Below, piece by piece: positions 36,964-46,477 of a DNA stretch of 64,000 nt; within the stretch, counting starts at the first letter, position 1; every line of letters begins with the position of its first letter. The notes under the pieces were generated by a model that searched no databases, had not been told where the DNA came from, and worked only from the letters and a program-made list of their open reading frames with translations. The stretch covers positions 186,001 to 250,000 of the forward strand of contig NZ_JWIF01000074.1 of the NCBI RefSeq assembly GCF_000812685.1, read 5' to 3'. This DNA is from Halocynthiibacter namhaensis. GTDB lineage: Bacteria; Pseudomonadota; Alphaproteobacteria; Rhodobacterales; Rhodobacteraceae. The position numbers were made by a program, and so were the translations under genes.

Positions 36964-38160
36964 TTACCGACCGTACGCGGCCGCTGGTGGCTGCGCCGCC
37001 TGATGTTCGCATTGCCAGCGGAGGTCATGACAGTCGCAGAGGCGCATCACGCGATCCAATTCAGCGTCCAACCGCTTCATGCGGGTCTGACCCCATTTGA
37101 CACCGGATTCAGCCCATAGGTTTACTACGGTCAAAACGCCTGTCTTGCGATCCGCGCGGGCTTCGATGCGGCCGACGAATTGGTCACCTTCCAGCAGTGG
37201 ATACACGTAATATCCCCAGATCCGTTTGGCTTGGGGCACAAAGATCTCAATGCGATAATCAAACCCGAACAGACGCTTCAAACGGGTGCGATCGCGTATC
37301 AGGGGGTCAAAGGGGCTGAGAAGACGCATCCGTTTTGCTGGCTGTTCCAAAGCGGCAATACGTGCGGCAATATCTGGGGGAATATAGCAATCATAGAATT
37401 GGCCGTCTGACCCGGAAAATTGCGCTTTTTCGGGAGGGTTTTCACCAATCCATGTTTTTATTTCGGCGGCGCTTGCCGCATCCCAAAAACGCTGGATCTC
37501 GCCGGGGTTGGCGAATGTAAGGCGCTGTAGGGCCTGCTGACAAAGCCAATCCAAACGTTCAGCATCAGGCAGTGTTTTGTTGCGAATTTCGCTTGGATAG
37601 ACGCGTTCTGCCAAGTCATATACTTTGGTAAAGCCGCGGCGATGGCAAGTCGCCAACTCGCCGGAATACCACATGAAATCAAGGGCCATTTTATGCGGTG
37701 GTCGGGACCAAGCTTCGCCTTTTCGCTGATTTTCGCTGTCGAAATCATGGGTGGACAGCGCACCTTCACGACGAATGCGATCTTTGATGTCGGCGCGGGC
37801 TTGGATGTCGGACATGCCTGAAAACCAAGATGATTTGCCCAGTTTTTCGGCTTTGCGTTCAAATTGCCGTTGCCAGATAGGTAGGAATTCCATCGGCAGA
37901 ACCGACGCATCATGCGTGAAATGTTCGAATATCTCACGCCGTGGGTTCAATGCCGGGTCAAGGTGTTTCTCACGATAATTCTGATTGCGTGACCATAGAA
38001 TGTGATGATGCGCCCGGGTCAGAATGTTGATGGTATCAAGCTGCACATATCCAAGATCGCGTATGATTTCGGCGACATCAAGCGGGCCGGTGGGCGCTTG
38101 CATCAATCCAAGGGAAGACAACCAAAGGCGTCGGGCAGTGTTGTTGTCAATCTGTCGCAT
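36964..38160 (-). CDS. YcaQ-type winged-helix DNA glycosylase (crosslink repair family)
   Basis: 398 residues. HTH_42/YcaQ-AlkX family. E. coli YcaQ unhooks interstrand DNA crosslinks; Streptomyces AlkZ acts on a DNA-crosslinking natural product. The N-terminal winged-helix repeat carries GYVQLDTINILTRAHHHILWSR, whose Q-x-D residues are the catalytic motif of the family, and the C-terminal LLSPFDPLIRDRTRLKRLFGFDYRIEIFVP is the conserved family end. The gene has an exact LexA box 31 bases upstream, which fits a DNA-repair role. Confidence 0.92.
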   Translation of the reverse strand: MRQIDNNTARRLWLSSLGLMQAPTGPLDVAEIIRDLGYVQLDTINILTRAHHHILWSRNQNYREKHLDPALNPRREIFEHFTHDASVLPMEFLPIWQRQFERKAEKLGKSSWFSGMSDIQARADIKDRIRREGALSTHDFDSENQRKGEAWSRPPHKMALDFMWYSGELATCHRRGFTKVYDLAERVYPSEIRNKTLPDAERLDWLCQQALQRLTFANPGEIQRFWDAASAAEIKTWIGENPPEKAQFSGSDGQFYDCYIPPDIAARIAALEQPAKRMRLLSPFDPLIRDRTRLKRLFGFDYRIEIFVPQAKRIWGYYVYPLLEGDQFVGRIEARADRKTGVLTVVNLWAESGVKWGQTRMKRLDAELDRVMRLCDCHDLRWQCEHQAAQPPAAAYGR

Positions 38161-38190
38161 GGGCCCTCACATCCAATTGGCATGAAGGTG

Positions 38191-38205
38191 GAACATTTAA
38201 GGAAC
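38191..38205 (-). promoter_or_regulatory. LexA box (GTTC-N7-GTTC)
   Basis: On the minus strand GTTC-CTTAAAT-GTTC, an exact alphaproteobacterial LexA direct repeat, 31-45 bases upstream of the YcaQ-type gene starting at 38160. Position and target both fit SOS control. Confidence 0.75.
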
Positions 38206-38349
38206 AAAGGCAAGACGGCAGTTCAATTCGCGGGTTCAATTATTTTTTTACGGGGGCAGATTAATCAAGAGAAGTATTGATCTGCGTCAAGGCGCCACAG
38301 GTTTCGATGGGCTAGGCAATCGCATGTGAGTGAATTGGAGGACGATTAT

Positions 38350-39285
38350 ATGACAACAGCCACCCCGAAAACGACAGCTGCAAATGCTGCGGCCAAACCC
38401 GTCGTGGTTGAGAAAAAAGAGGATTTTCCTAAGGTTAGCATGGATTCTATCCGGCAAACCTTTGAAGGGGGAACTTATCCTTACACTGATAAGATGCCTA
38501 AAAAAGCTTATGAGGCTGAAAAAGCGCGACTTCAGGCTGAGCTTTTGAAAGTTCAAAAATGGGTGGATGAGACAGGTCAGAAATTCGTTCTGTTGTTCGA
38601 AGGGCGCGATGCGGCTGGTAAGGGCGGCACGATTAAGCGGTTCATGGAACATTTGAACCCACGCGAAGCCCGTGTTGTTGCGCTGAATAAGCCCACGGAT
38701 CGGGAACGTGGCGAGTGGTATTACCAACGTTATATTCAGAACTTACCGACCAAGGGAGAAATGGTTTTTTATGACCGGTCTTGGTACAATCGAGCCGGTG
38801 TGGAACGTGTGATGGGGTTCTGTACGCCAAATGAATATCTTGAATTCATGCGTCAAACCCCGGAATTTGAGCGGATGATCACGCGATCTGGTGTGCGCCT
38901 GTATAAATATTGGTTCTCGGTCACGCAGGAAGAACAAAAACGCCGCTTTGATTCCCGCCAGGGGGATCCGTTGAAGCAATGGAAATTGTCCCCGATTGAT
39001 AAGGCGTCCCTTGCGAAATGGGATGATTATACCGAGGCAAAGGAAGCGATGTTCTTTTACACCGACACCGCTGACGCGCCTTGGACGATCATCAAGTCGA
39101 ATGACAAAAAACGTGCGCGTTTGAATTGCATGAAGCATTTCCTGTCGACGATTGAATACCCTGACAAGGATCATTCTGTTGTGACCGCACCGGATCCACT
39201 GATTGTCGGCAATGCCGGCCAAGTTGTTCACAACTCTGATCATATCCTTGGAACATCCATCCACCCGGATCAGCGCCGGGGTTGA
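38350..39285 (+). CDS. ppk2: Polyphosphate kinase 2
   Basis: 311 residues from ATG 38350, eight bases after GGAGGA; an in-frame GTG at 38326 lacks a ribosome site. PPK2 uses polyphosphate to phosphorylate nucleotides (NDP to NTP). Walker A FEGRDAAGKGGTIKRF, the lid segment NKPTDRERGEWYYQRYI, Walker B FYDRSWYNRAGVERVMGF and the KWSVTQEEQKRRF-like helix are present. Single-domain form. The N-terminal 35 residues are low-complexity Ala/Thr/Lys. Confidence 0.93.
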   Translation: MTTATPKTTAANAAAKPVVVEKKEDFPKVSMDSIRQTFEGGTYPYTDKMPKKAYEAEKARLQAELLKVQKWVDETGQKFVLLFEGRDAAGKGGTIKRFMEHLNPREARVVALNKPTDRERGEWYYQRYIQNLPTKGEMVFYDRSWYNRAGVERVMGFCTPNEYLEFMRQTPEFERMITRSGVRLYKYWFSVTQEEQKRRFDSRQGDPLKQWKLSPIDKASLAKWDDYTEAKEAMFFYTDTADAPWTIIKSNDKKRARLNCMKHFLSTIEYPDKDHSVVTAPDPLIVGNAGQVVHNSDHILGTSIHPDQRRG

Positions 39286-39304
39286 TAATCACTTAACGTG
39301 TTTC

Positions 39305-39333
39305 AAACAGGCGTCCAATTGGGCGCCTGTTTT
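39305..39333 (+). terminator. Intrinsic terminator of ppk2
   Basis: AAACAGGCG (39305-39313) pairs with CGCCTGTTT (39324-39332); the loop CCAATTGG is itself palindromic and extends the stem. Ends in a short T run. Confidence 0.75.
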
Positions 39334-39400
39334 GGGTTGAAAACCTTGTGTAATTCTGGCTGTGTGCGACGGACTGTGATTGATCCAACTGGGGGCCATT

Positions 39401-40561
39401 ATGCTGAGTAACAGCGACATCATCGAGCTGACTGCATTTCGTCGAAAACTGCATGAAATGCCTGAGATTTCTGGCGAAGAAGTCGAAACGGCGAAGCAGG
39501 TTGTGGCCTTCATGTCTGACACGCAGCCCGATCACGTTTTGACCAAACTTGGCGGCACAGGCGTTGCCATCGTCTATGAAGGTGCCGCCCCAGGCCCCAC
39601 CGTTATGGTCCGTGCAGAACTTGACGCCTTGCCGATTGAAGAACTCACCGATGTTGTGCATAAATCGCAAATTGCGGGCAAGGGGCATCTATGTGGGCAT
39701 GATGGTCACATGGCGATGACCTGCGCTGTGGGTCGTATGTTGGCAAAGCAGCGCCCGGCCAAAGGGCGTGTGGTTTTGTTGTTTCAACCCGCCGAGGAAA
39801 CCGGGCAGGGGGCGCGGGCGGTGCTTGAGGATCCTCGGTTTGCGGATGTTGCACCTGATATCGCTTTGTCACTGCATAACCTGCCAGGCCTCGCGCTTGG
39901 ACATGTTGGGATCGCGTCGGGGCCTGCCAATTGCGCCTCGCGGGGTTTGCAGATTGAACTGACCGGCAAAACCGCCCATGCGTCGATGCCGGAAACCGGA
40001 ACATCGCCTATGGCTGCGATCGCTGAATTGATGCCAGCCTTGACGAAGCTTGGCCCCGGAGGGGCACTTGAAAGCGGATATCGCTTGGTGACGGTGACCC
40101 ATGCAGAGATGGGCGAAGCTGTGTTTGGTGTTACGCCGGGCCATGCGGTGGTTTATGCGACGCTGCGCTGTTTGGAAGATGCGGATATGGCGGCGCTTTG
40201 CAGCGCTGCGGAAACATTGATTTCTGAGGTGGCACAGCGGGAAGGCCTTGAGGTGAGCTTGAGTTATCATGACGTTTTTCACGCCTGCACCAATGCACCA
40301 GCCCCCACAGCTGCGTTGATCAAGGCCTGTGAAAGTCAGAACATCCCGTTGCACCATGACTTGGGTGCGATGCGTTGGTCCGAGGATTTCGGGTTGTTCG
40401 GGCATGAGGCATTGGGATGTGGGGCGCAATCGGCGATGTTTTTGCTGGGGTCCGGCAGTGAACAACCCCAGTTGCACAACCCGGATTATGATTTCCCAGA
40501 TGACCTTATTGCGATTGGGGCGTCGGTTTTCCACCGGGCGATCCGCGATATTCTGGACTGA
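39401..40561 (+). CDS. M20 family amidohydrolase (aminoacylase/IAA-amino-acid hydrolase type)
   Basis: 386 residues from ATG 39401. M20D di-zinc peptidase family that cleaves N-acyl or amide bonds. FRRKLHEMPEISGEE near the N-terminus, VMVRAELDALPI, GKGHLCGHDGHMAM with the metal cysteine and histidines, and LFQPAEETGQGARAVLED with the catalytic glutamates are seen; the dimerisation domain contains KTAHASMPETGTSP. Substrate unknown (N-acyl amino acids most likely). Confidence 0.9.
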   Translation: MLSNSDIIELTAFRRKLHEMPEISGEEVETAKQVVAFMSDTQPDHVLTKLGGTGVAIVYEGAAPGPTVMVRAELDALPIEELTDVVHKSQIAGKGHLCGHDGHMAMTCAVGRMLAKQRPAKGRVVLLFQPAEETGQGARAVLEDPRFADVAPDIALSLHNLPGLALGHVGIASGPANCASRGLQIELTGKTAHASMPETGTSPMAAIAELMPALTKLGPGGALESGYRLVTVTHAEMGEAVFGVTPGHAVVYATLRCLEDADMAALCSAAETLISEVAQREGLEVSLSYHDVFHACTNAPAPTAALIKACESQNIPLHHDLGAMRWSEDFGLFGHEALGCGAQSAMFLLGSGSEQPQLHNPDYDFPDDLIAIGASVFHRAIRDILD

Positions 40562-40625
40562 TCCCGCAACTTTTCTTTCTGTCAATTGCATGCGCTTCGC
40601 GGAAGGGTTTTCTGGAAAAGGGCTT

Positions 40626-40699
40626 GAACCTGATTAAGTTTTCTGGTTCGCTGAAGCTTGGCGGTCATCTCCGCCCAGGGGATGGCTCCCCCCTTTTTT
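40626..40699 (+). promoter_or_regulatory. Structured leader / attenuator-like hairpins before the MATE gene
   Basis: Three successive hairpins: GAACC (40626-40630) with GGTTC (40645-40649), GGCGG (40660-40664) with CCGCC (40671-40675), and GGGGA (40678-40682) with TCCCC (40687-40691) followed by CCTTTTTT. The last is an intrinsic terminator that ends only 22 bases before the MATE start codon, leaving no room for a promoter after it. It may be an attenuator, a small RNA end, or the terminator of the upstream gene. Confidence 0.5.
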
Positions 40700-40721
40700 A
40701 AGCTGACCACCGGATAAAGAC

Positions 40722-42056
40722 ATGACTTACAGAGCGCATATCAAGGCGGTTCTGCTGCTGGGGCTTCCTCTTGTTGGAAGTCACTTGGCCCAAATGGCAA
40801 TTGGTGTCACAGACACTGTGATGATCGGCCTATATGATGTGACCTCGCTGGCCGCCCTTGGTTTGGCCAGCTCGTTTTTCTTCATGTTTTTCGTGTTTGG
40901 TGCCGGGCTTGGCAACGCGGTTATGCCCATGGTGGCTGAGGCCAGCGCATCTGGGGATGACGTGCGTGTGCGCCGTGTGACGCGCATGGGCCTTTGGGCG
41001 TCGCTTGCTTATACGTTGGCGGTGCAACCGGTGTTCTTCTATTCTGAAAGCGTATTGATTTTTCTGGGACAACAGCCCGAAGTTGCGGCTTTGGCACAAG
41101 AATATCTCGCGATCGCCGGTGTTGGTTTGATCCCGGCGTTGTTGGTTGTCACTTTGAAAAGCTATTTATCTGCCATTGAGCGCACGACCGTTGTGTTGGT
41201 GGCGACGATTGCCGCAGCACTGCTGAACGGTGTGATGAATTATATGCTGATTTTCGGCAATTGGGGCGCGCCAGAGCTGGGGATCCGAGGCGCGGCGATT
41301 GCATCGGTGGTGAACCAATTCCTGCCTCTGTTTATTCTGATGGCATATGCGGCGATCAAGCAGCGCAATCATGCATTGTTCGTCCGCTTTTGGAAGATCG
41401 ATACTGAGGCCCTGTGGGAAGTCACACGTCTTGGCGTCCCAATTGGGATTACGATCATCGCTGAGGTGGGGCTGTTCACGGCAGCTTCCATTATGGTGGG
41501 CTGGTTTGGCGCGATTGAGTTGGCCGCCCATGTGGTGGTGCTTCAGATCGCATCAGTGACGTTCATGGTGCATTTGGGGCTGTCAGGTGTGGCAACCATT
41601 CGTGCGGGGCGTGCGATTGGTGAGAAGGATGAAGATCGTTTGCGTAAAGGCGGGATTGTCGCATTGTCGATGTCATTTGTGTTTTCGGTGCTAACGGTGA
41701 TCTTATTCGTGTTCTGGCCCGATCCATTGGTGGATCTATTCTTGGCCGAAGACGAACCTGCGCGCGAGGCCGTCATCGATATTGCGCGTGCACTGATGGT
41801 GCTTGCCGCATTGTTCCAGTTGACGGATGGGATGCAAGCGATTGGGATTGGGCTGTTGCGTGGTGTTCAAGACACTCGGGTGCCGATGATCCTTGCGGGC
41901 ACTGGATATTGGTTGATCGGGGTGCCCATCAGTTATGTTCTGAGCCAGCATATGGGCTATGGCCCGTCAGGTGTTTGGATGGGATTGGTTGTGGGGTTGT
42001 CTGTGGTTGCCGTGATGCTTAACATACGGTTCTGGAACCGAAAGTGGGTTGCGTAA
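40722..42056 (+). CDS. MATE family efflux transporter
   Basis: 444 residues, twelve membrane helices. Sodium- or proton-coupled exporter of drugs and cationic compounds in the inner membrane. The N-terminal LPLVGSHLAQMAIGVTDTVMIG and the mid-protein LGVPIGITIIAEVGLFTAASIMVGWFG (the equivalent position in the second six-helix half) show the MATE duplication; GMQAIGIGLLRGVQDTRVPM is the conserved C-half block. Ribosome site GGATAAAG. Substrate unknown; an attenuator-like leader precedes it. Confidence 0.93.
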   Translation: MTYRAHIKAVLLLGLPLVGSHLAQMAIGVTDTVMIGLYDVTSLAALGLASSFFFMFFVFGAGLGNAVMPMVAEASASGDDVRVRRVTRMGLWASLAYTLAVQPVFFYSESVLIFLGQQPEVAALAQEYLAIAGVGLIPALLVVTLKSYLSAIERTTVVLVATIAAALLNGVMNYMLIFGNWGAPELGIRGAAIASVVNQFLPLFILMAYAAIKQRNHALFVRFWKIDTEALWEVTRLGVPIGITIIAEVGLFTAASIMVGWFGAIELAAHVVVLQIASVTFMVHLGLSGVATIRAGRAIGEKDEDRLRKGGIVALSMSFVFSVLTVILFVFWPDPLVDLFLAEDEPAREAVIDIARALMVLAALFQLTDGMQAIGIGLLRGVQDTRVPMILAGTGYWLIGVPISYVLSQHMGYGPSGVWMGLVVGLSVVAVMLNIRFWNRKWVA

Positions 42057-42059
42057 TCC

Positions 42060-42107
42060 AAATTTCTTTCAAAGAAATTTGACCGGAGTTTTTCAAAAAC
42101 TCCGGTC
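42060..42107. repeat. Two adjacent perfect palindromes between convergent genes
   Basis: AAATTTCTTT-C-AAAGAAATTT (42060-42080) is followed without gap by GACCGGAGTTTTT-C-AAAAACTCCGGTC (42081-42107). They fill most of the space between the MATE gene and the converging gene. A terminator role for both strands is plausible, although the T runs are inside the stems. Confidence 0.7.
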
Positions 42108-42116
42108 GGGTTCCGA

Positions 42117-42533
42117 TTATGTATTCGCTTCGCTTGCGGCCAGCAAGCGGTCGGCTTTCTTGCGCACCAGTACAGACCGCAGATCATGCATGGCCAATAA
42201 AAGCGTATCTGTGATGGCTTCCAAATCATCGTCTTCTGCTTTGGATTGAGCCCATTGAGCGGTCAGATTTAGATGATCTACGGTGCGTAAAATGTCATCG
42301 ATATTCCGCTGTGCCAGCAGTGCTTGGCGTTCCGTGATCCATTCTGAAAGCACTTCGATGTCACGTTCCGACAACTCACGTTTGCCATGTGGCTTGATTT
42401 CACCATTGCGCACGTTGAGGACTGCGATCTGATCCATCTCGATCCGACGGTGCCTGTTCTCGGTGTCGATACGGAAGGCAATTGCCCCATTTTCACGGGT
42501 GCGGAAGTAATATTCTGGCAGTTCAGTAGACAT
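42117..42533 (-). CDS. Hypothetical protein
   Basis: 138 residues from ATG 42533. N-terminal beta part (YYFRTRENGAIAFRIDTENRHRRIEMDQIAVLNVRNGEI) followed by a helical C-terminal half (LSERDIEVLSEWITERQALLAQRNIDDILRTVDHLNLTAQWAQ) with acidic EDDDLEAITDTLL. No signal peptide or membrane helix, so cytoplasmic. I do not recognise the family; the length and style suggest a conserved Rhodobacterales protein. It is separated from the upstream aminotransferase gene by 51 bases and may be co-transcribed with it. Confidence 0.75.
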   Translation of the reverse strand: MSTELPEYYFRTRENGAIAFRIDTENRHRRIEMDQIAVLNVRNGEIKPHGKRELSERDIEVLSEWITERQALLAQRNIDDILRTVDHLNLTAQWAQSKAEDDDLEAITDTLLLAMHDLRSVLVRKKADRLLAASEANT

Positions 42534-42584
42534 GTTGCGCGGCAACCTTTTTAAAATCGTAATAATTATACCAATGTCGGTAGA

Positions 42585-43808
<1,224 letters not shown>

Positions 43809-43868
43809 TTAGGTACAATTGATTTAGGCTGTGCCGAGAACATGGGCAACATAAAGTAGAAAAACATC

Positions 43869-44261
43869 ATGGATGACGCAGAGAACGACTGGTTTAGTGC
43901 GGAATATACCACTTTTGGCGATCGGGTTGTGGGGGCGCGTGAAGCGCTGAACATGTCGCAAGATGAACTGTCGCGCCGCCTTGGCGTTAAGTTGAAGACA
44001 ATCCGCGCATGGGAGAACGACCTATCTGAACCACGTTCCAACAAATTGATGAGCCTCTCTGGTTTGTTGAATGTATCGATCATGTGGTTGCTGAATGGCG
44101 AAGGTGATGGGGTCGGTGGCCCGGAAGATGAACAACCCCTTGCGCAGGATGTCAGTGACATTCTAACAGAGATCCGCGACCTCAAAACCCAGATCAGCAA
44201 ATCCGCTGACCGTCTGGGCCGACTTGAGAAAACGCTACGATCTATTTTGAAAACGGCTTGA
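43869..44261 (+). CDS. XRE family transcriptional regulator
   Basis: 130 residues. A helix-turn-helix domain of the XRE/Cro type occupies about 15-75 (DRVVGAREALNMSQDELSRRLGVKLKTIRAWENDLSEPRSNKL), followed by an acidic linker and a C-terminal coiled coil (LTEIRDLKTQISKSADRLGRLEKTLRSIL) that probably dimerises. Targets unknown. The stop codon lies three bases from the start of sdhE, so both are one transcription unit, an arrangement that recurs in the Roseobacter group. Confidence 0.88.
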   Translation: MDDAENDWFSAEYTTFGDRVVGAREALNMSQDELSRRLGVKLKTIRAWENDLSEPRSNKLMSLSGLLNVSIMWLLNGEGDGVGGPEDEQPLAQDVSDILTEIRDLKTQISKSADRLGRLEKTLRSILKTA

Positions 44262-44263
44262 TC

Positions 44264-44527
44264 ATGTCTGAGGAAACCAGAGAACACCGTTTGAAGCGGT
44301 TGCATATGCGATCTATTCGGCGTGGCATCAAGGAAATGGATCTTATCCTGACAGGGTTTTCGAACGCGGCGTTGGCTGATCTAACCCCAGCGGAGTTGGA
44401 TCTGTACGAGGGGCTGCTTGAGGAAAATGATCACGATTTATATGGTTGGGTTTCAGGTCAACTGGCCACCCCTGACCATTATTTGGCGTTGATCACAAAA
44501 ATCGCGATGATCCATAAAGCGGCTTGA
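44264..44527 (+). CDS. sdhE: Succinate dehydrogenase assembly factor SdhE
   Basis: 87 residues. Small helical DUF339/YgfY protein that promotes covalent attachment of FAD to the SdhA flavoprotein. The diagnostic RGxxE motif is present as RRGIKEMDLIL, with LYEGLLEENDHDLYGWVSG as the second conserved block. The start ATG 44264 is almost fused to the end of the XRE gene. The sdh operon itself is not in the window. Confidence 0.93.
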   Translation: MSEETREHRLKRLHMRSIRRGIKEMDLILTGFSNAALADLTPAELDLYEGLLEENDHDLYGWVSGQLATPDHYLALITKIAMIHKAA

Positions 44528-44582
44528 CCTCGCCCCTACACTCAGGCCCAAAGTGGGCGCACCCATCAGGAGATGCCCACTT

Positions 44583-44963
44583 ATGCCAGCCAAGATACAA
44601 TTCCCGCGATTTCTGTTGACCCTTTTGTGGGCCGCATTGTGTAGCTTATCGCTGTTGGGCAGTGCACATGCGCATTCAAAATTGCTATCGACCCATCCGG
44701 TGGATGGGGCCGAACTTGCAGAGGCCCCACACCAGCTGTCACTTGTTTTTAACCGTCCTTTGCGTTTGGTTTTGGTGACGCTGACCGATGCGACGGGCAC
44801 TGTGGTGACTTTTGACCTTCAAAATCTTCCGTCTACCTCAGGTGAGAATTTCGATTTGCCAATGCCTGAGATCAACCCGGGTGACTGGTCTGTATCCTGG
44901 AGCGCGCTGGGCAGTGATGGCCATGCGATGCGCGGTGGGTTTGCCTTTACGCTCCTACCGTAA
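44583..44963 (+). CDS. copC: CopC-type periplasmic copper protein
   Basis: 126 residues from ATG 44583. Signal peptide with cleavage at SAHA before HSKL, so the mature protein begins with the histidine that forms part of the N-terminal Cu(II) site in CopC. The Ig-like fold is shown by LLSTHPVDGAELAEAPHQLSLVFNRPL and the C-terminal GDWSVSWSALGSDGHAMRGGFAFTL, where the DGHxxxG histidine is a further ligand. CopC carries copper in the periplasm and works with CopD, encoded next. Confidence 0.92.
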   Translation: MPAKIQFPRFLLTLLWAALCSLSLLGSAHAHSKLLSTHPVDGAELAEAPHQLSLVFNRPLRLVLVTLTDATGTVVTFDLQNLPSTSGENFDLPMPEINPGDWSVSWSALGSDGHAMRGGFAFTLLP

Positions 44964-44984
44964 TTCATCAGATCGGTTGACGGT

Positions 44985-45809
44985 ATGATGTTTGAAGACA
45001 TTGAAATGTTGATGATCGCACCTGTCATCGTCAAATGGGTGATCTGGATCTCTGCTGTTGTGACCAGTGGGGGGCTGTTGGCGACAGTGATGTTCAACTT
45101 ACCATCGTTACGGCGCTTGCAAGTGGCGTTTGCGATCATCGGGGCGGGCGGTTGTATCCTGTCCTTTGGCGTTGCTGGGGCCGTATTAATGGGCACTTGG
45201 GACGGGATCCTTATGCCGGGTATCGCGGCCCTACTGTGGGGCGGTGGGTCTGGGCCATGGCTGACGGCCACGGCGTTGGTCTTCCTCACGGGGGTGCATG
45301 TTTCAAGAACAGCCTGGATCAACTTGCTTAAAGCGGTGTTGCTGTTGTTTTGCCTCACCATGCTAAGCCATCTATCAGGGCTGATGAAAGCCTTGCTGTT
45401 TATACATTTATTTGTGGCGGTCACCTGGGCGGGCGTGGTTTTGCCATTTTTGCTCTGTGATAGAGCGGAACAGTTGCGGCACTCTGCGACGCTCTTTGGT
45501 CGGTGGGCACCGGTCATATTGGGGGTGTTGGCAGTCTGTGGTGGCGGTTTGGTTTTGCTCAAAACCCAAGGGGACGTTTTCTTGCTCCTGCAAAGTGATT
45601 GGGGGTGGGCATTGCTTGCGAAGCTTGGGTTTGTAGGCACTGCGGCGCTGATCGGACTATGCAACAAAGTTAAAATTGTACCGAACTTGCAAGACGAACA
45701 AGAGAGGGGATTTCGGGTTTTTCGCGGATTGATGCAGGTAGATATCCTTGTTTTTATGGTGATTGTTTTGATTTCGGCTTGGCTTTCATCCGGGGCGACG
45801 CTGGGGTAA
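44985..45809 (+). CDS. copD: CopD family copper transport membrane protein
   Basis: 274 residues with seven or eight membrane helices. CopD is thought to import copper across the inner membrane from CopC. The CopD domain is recognised in the C-terminal half, IHLFVAVTWAGVVLPFLL, FGRWAPVILGVLAVCGGGLVLLKTQG and WALLAKLGFVGTAALIGLCNKVKIVPNL, with the histidine of the first in a helix. It begins 21 bases after copC. Confidence 0.88.
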   Translation: MMFEDIEMLMIAPVIVKWVIWISAVVTSGGLLATVMFNLPSLRRLQVAFAIIGAGGCILSFGVAGAVLMGTWDGILMPGIAALLWGGGSGPWLTATALVFLTGVHVSRTAWINLLKAVLLLFCLTMLSHLSGLMKALLFIHLFVAVTWAGVVLPFLLCDRAEQLRHSATLFGRWAPVILGVLAVCGGGLVLLKTQGDVFLLLQSDWGWALLAKLGFVGTAALIGLCNKVKIVPNLQDEQERGFRVFRGLMQVDILVFMVIVLISAWLSSGATLG

Positions 45810-45908
45810 CTCTCGAAAAATACCCGAAAATTTCTTGCATCGTTTAACCGTTTTTTCGCCTTTTCAGCGCAATCTCACTGTCAAATATTCAGGTCGCCGG
45901 AGAGATAA

Positions 45909-46406
45909 ATGAGTTTTCAGTCAAAAGTAAGTATCAGCGGGCAACACGACTTCATGACGAACTACCTCGAAGCGCTTGCGCTGGTGGAACGTCTACATCG
46001 ACTGTTGCTTGACGTTATTAAAGATGAATTTGAACGTGTTGGTGTTTTGGAAATTAATGCCGTTCAGGCGTTACTTCTGTTCAATATTGGCGACAATGAA
46101 GTCACCGCCGGTGAGCTAAAGTCACGGGGTTACTATCAGGGATCAAACGTATCTTATAACTTGAAAAAATTGGTGGAACTTGGCTTCATGCATCATCAGA
46201 GGTGTGAAATTGATCGCCGATCTGTGCGTGTGCGCCTCACCCAAAAAGGGCGTGATATCCACAAGGCAGTGACAGAATTATTCTCACGCCATGCGGAAGG
46301 ATTGCAGTCAAAAGGTGTGCTTGGCAGTGATGGAATCGATGGTATCAATACCAGTTTGCGACGGGTTGAACGCTATTGGACGGATCAAATCCGCTACATC
46401 TACTAA
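45909..46406 (+). CDS. MarR-type winged-helix regulator, LdtR-like
   Basis: 165 residues, ATG after GGAGA. Winged-helix DNA-binding protein; the core LTAGELKSRGYYQGSNVSYNLKKLVELGFMHHQRCEIDRRSVRVRLTQKG shows the recognition helix and the wing (here VTAGELK). The N-terminal EALALVERLHRLLLDVIKDEFERVGVLEINAVQALLLFNIG matches the alphaproteobacterial LdtR group, which regulates an L,D-transpeptidase and stress tolerance. The LdtR naming is from pattern memory; direct targets here are unknown. Confidence 0.8.
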   Translation: MSFQSKVSISGQHDFMTNYLEALALVERLHRLLLDVIKDEFERVGVLEINAVQALLLFNIGDNEVTAGELKSRGYYQGSNVSYNLKKLVELGFMHHQRCEIDRRSVRVRLTQKGRDIHKAVTELFSRHAEGLQSKGVLGSDGIDGINTSLRRVERYWTDQIRYIY

Positions 46407-46445
46407 TGCAGCTCGCTGCCGCCTACCGGGGCAAGAGTGTTGTAC

Positions 46446-46469
46446 AGGCGCCAGATGTCTCTGGCGCCT
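46446..46469. terminator. Hairpin between convergent genes
   Basis: Perfect 10-base stem AGGCGCCAGA-TGTC-TCTGGCGCCT between the MarR-type gene and the glyoxalase gene. No T run on either strand, so terminator function is uncertain. Confidence 0.4.
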
Positions 46470-46477
46470 AAAGGGGG

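Noticed and set aside
40621-40660. TPP riboswitch-like string (TTGAACCTGAT) before the MATE gene
   Set aside because: The CTGAGA half and the TAATGCCAGCG part of the TPP aptamer are missing; only one short string matches.
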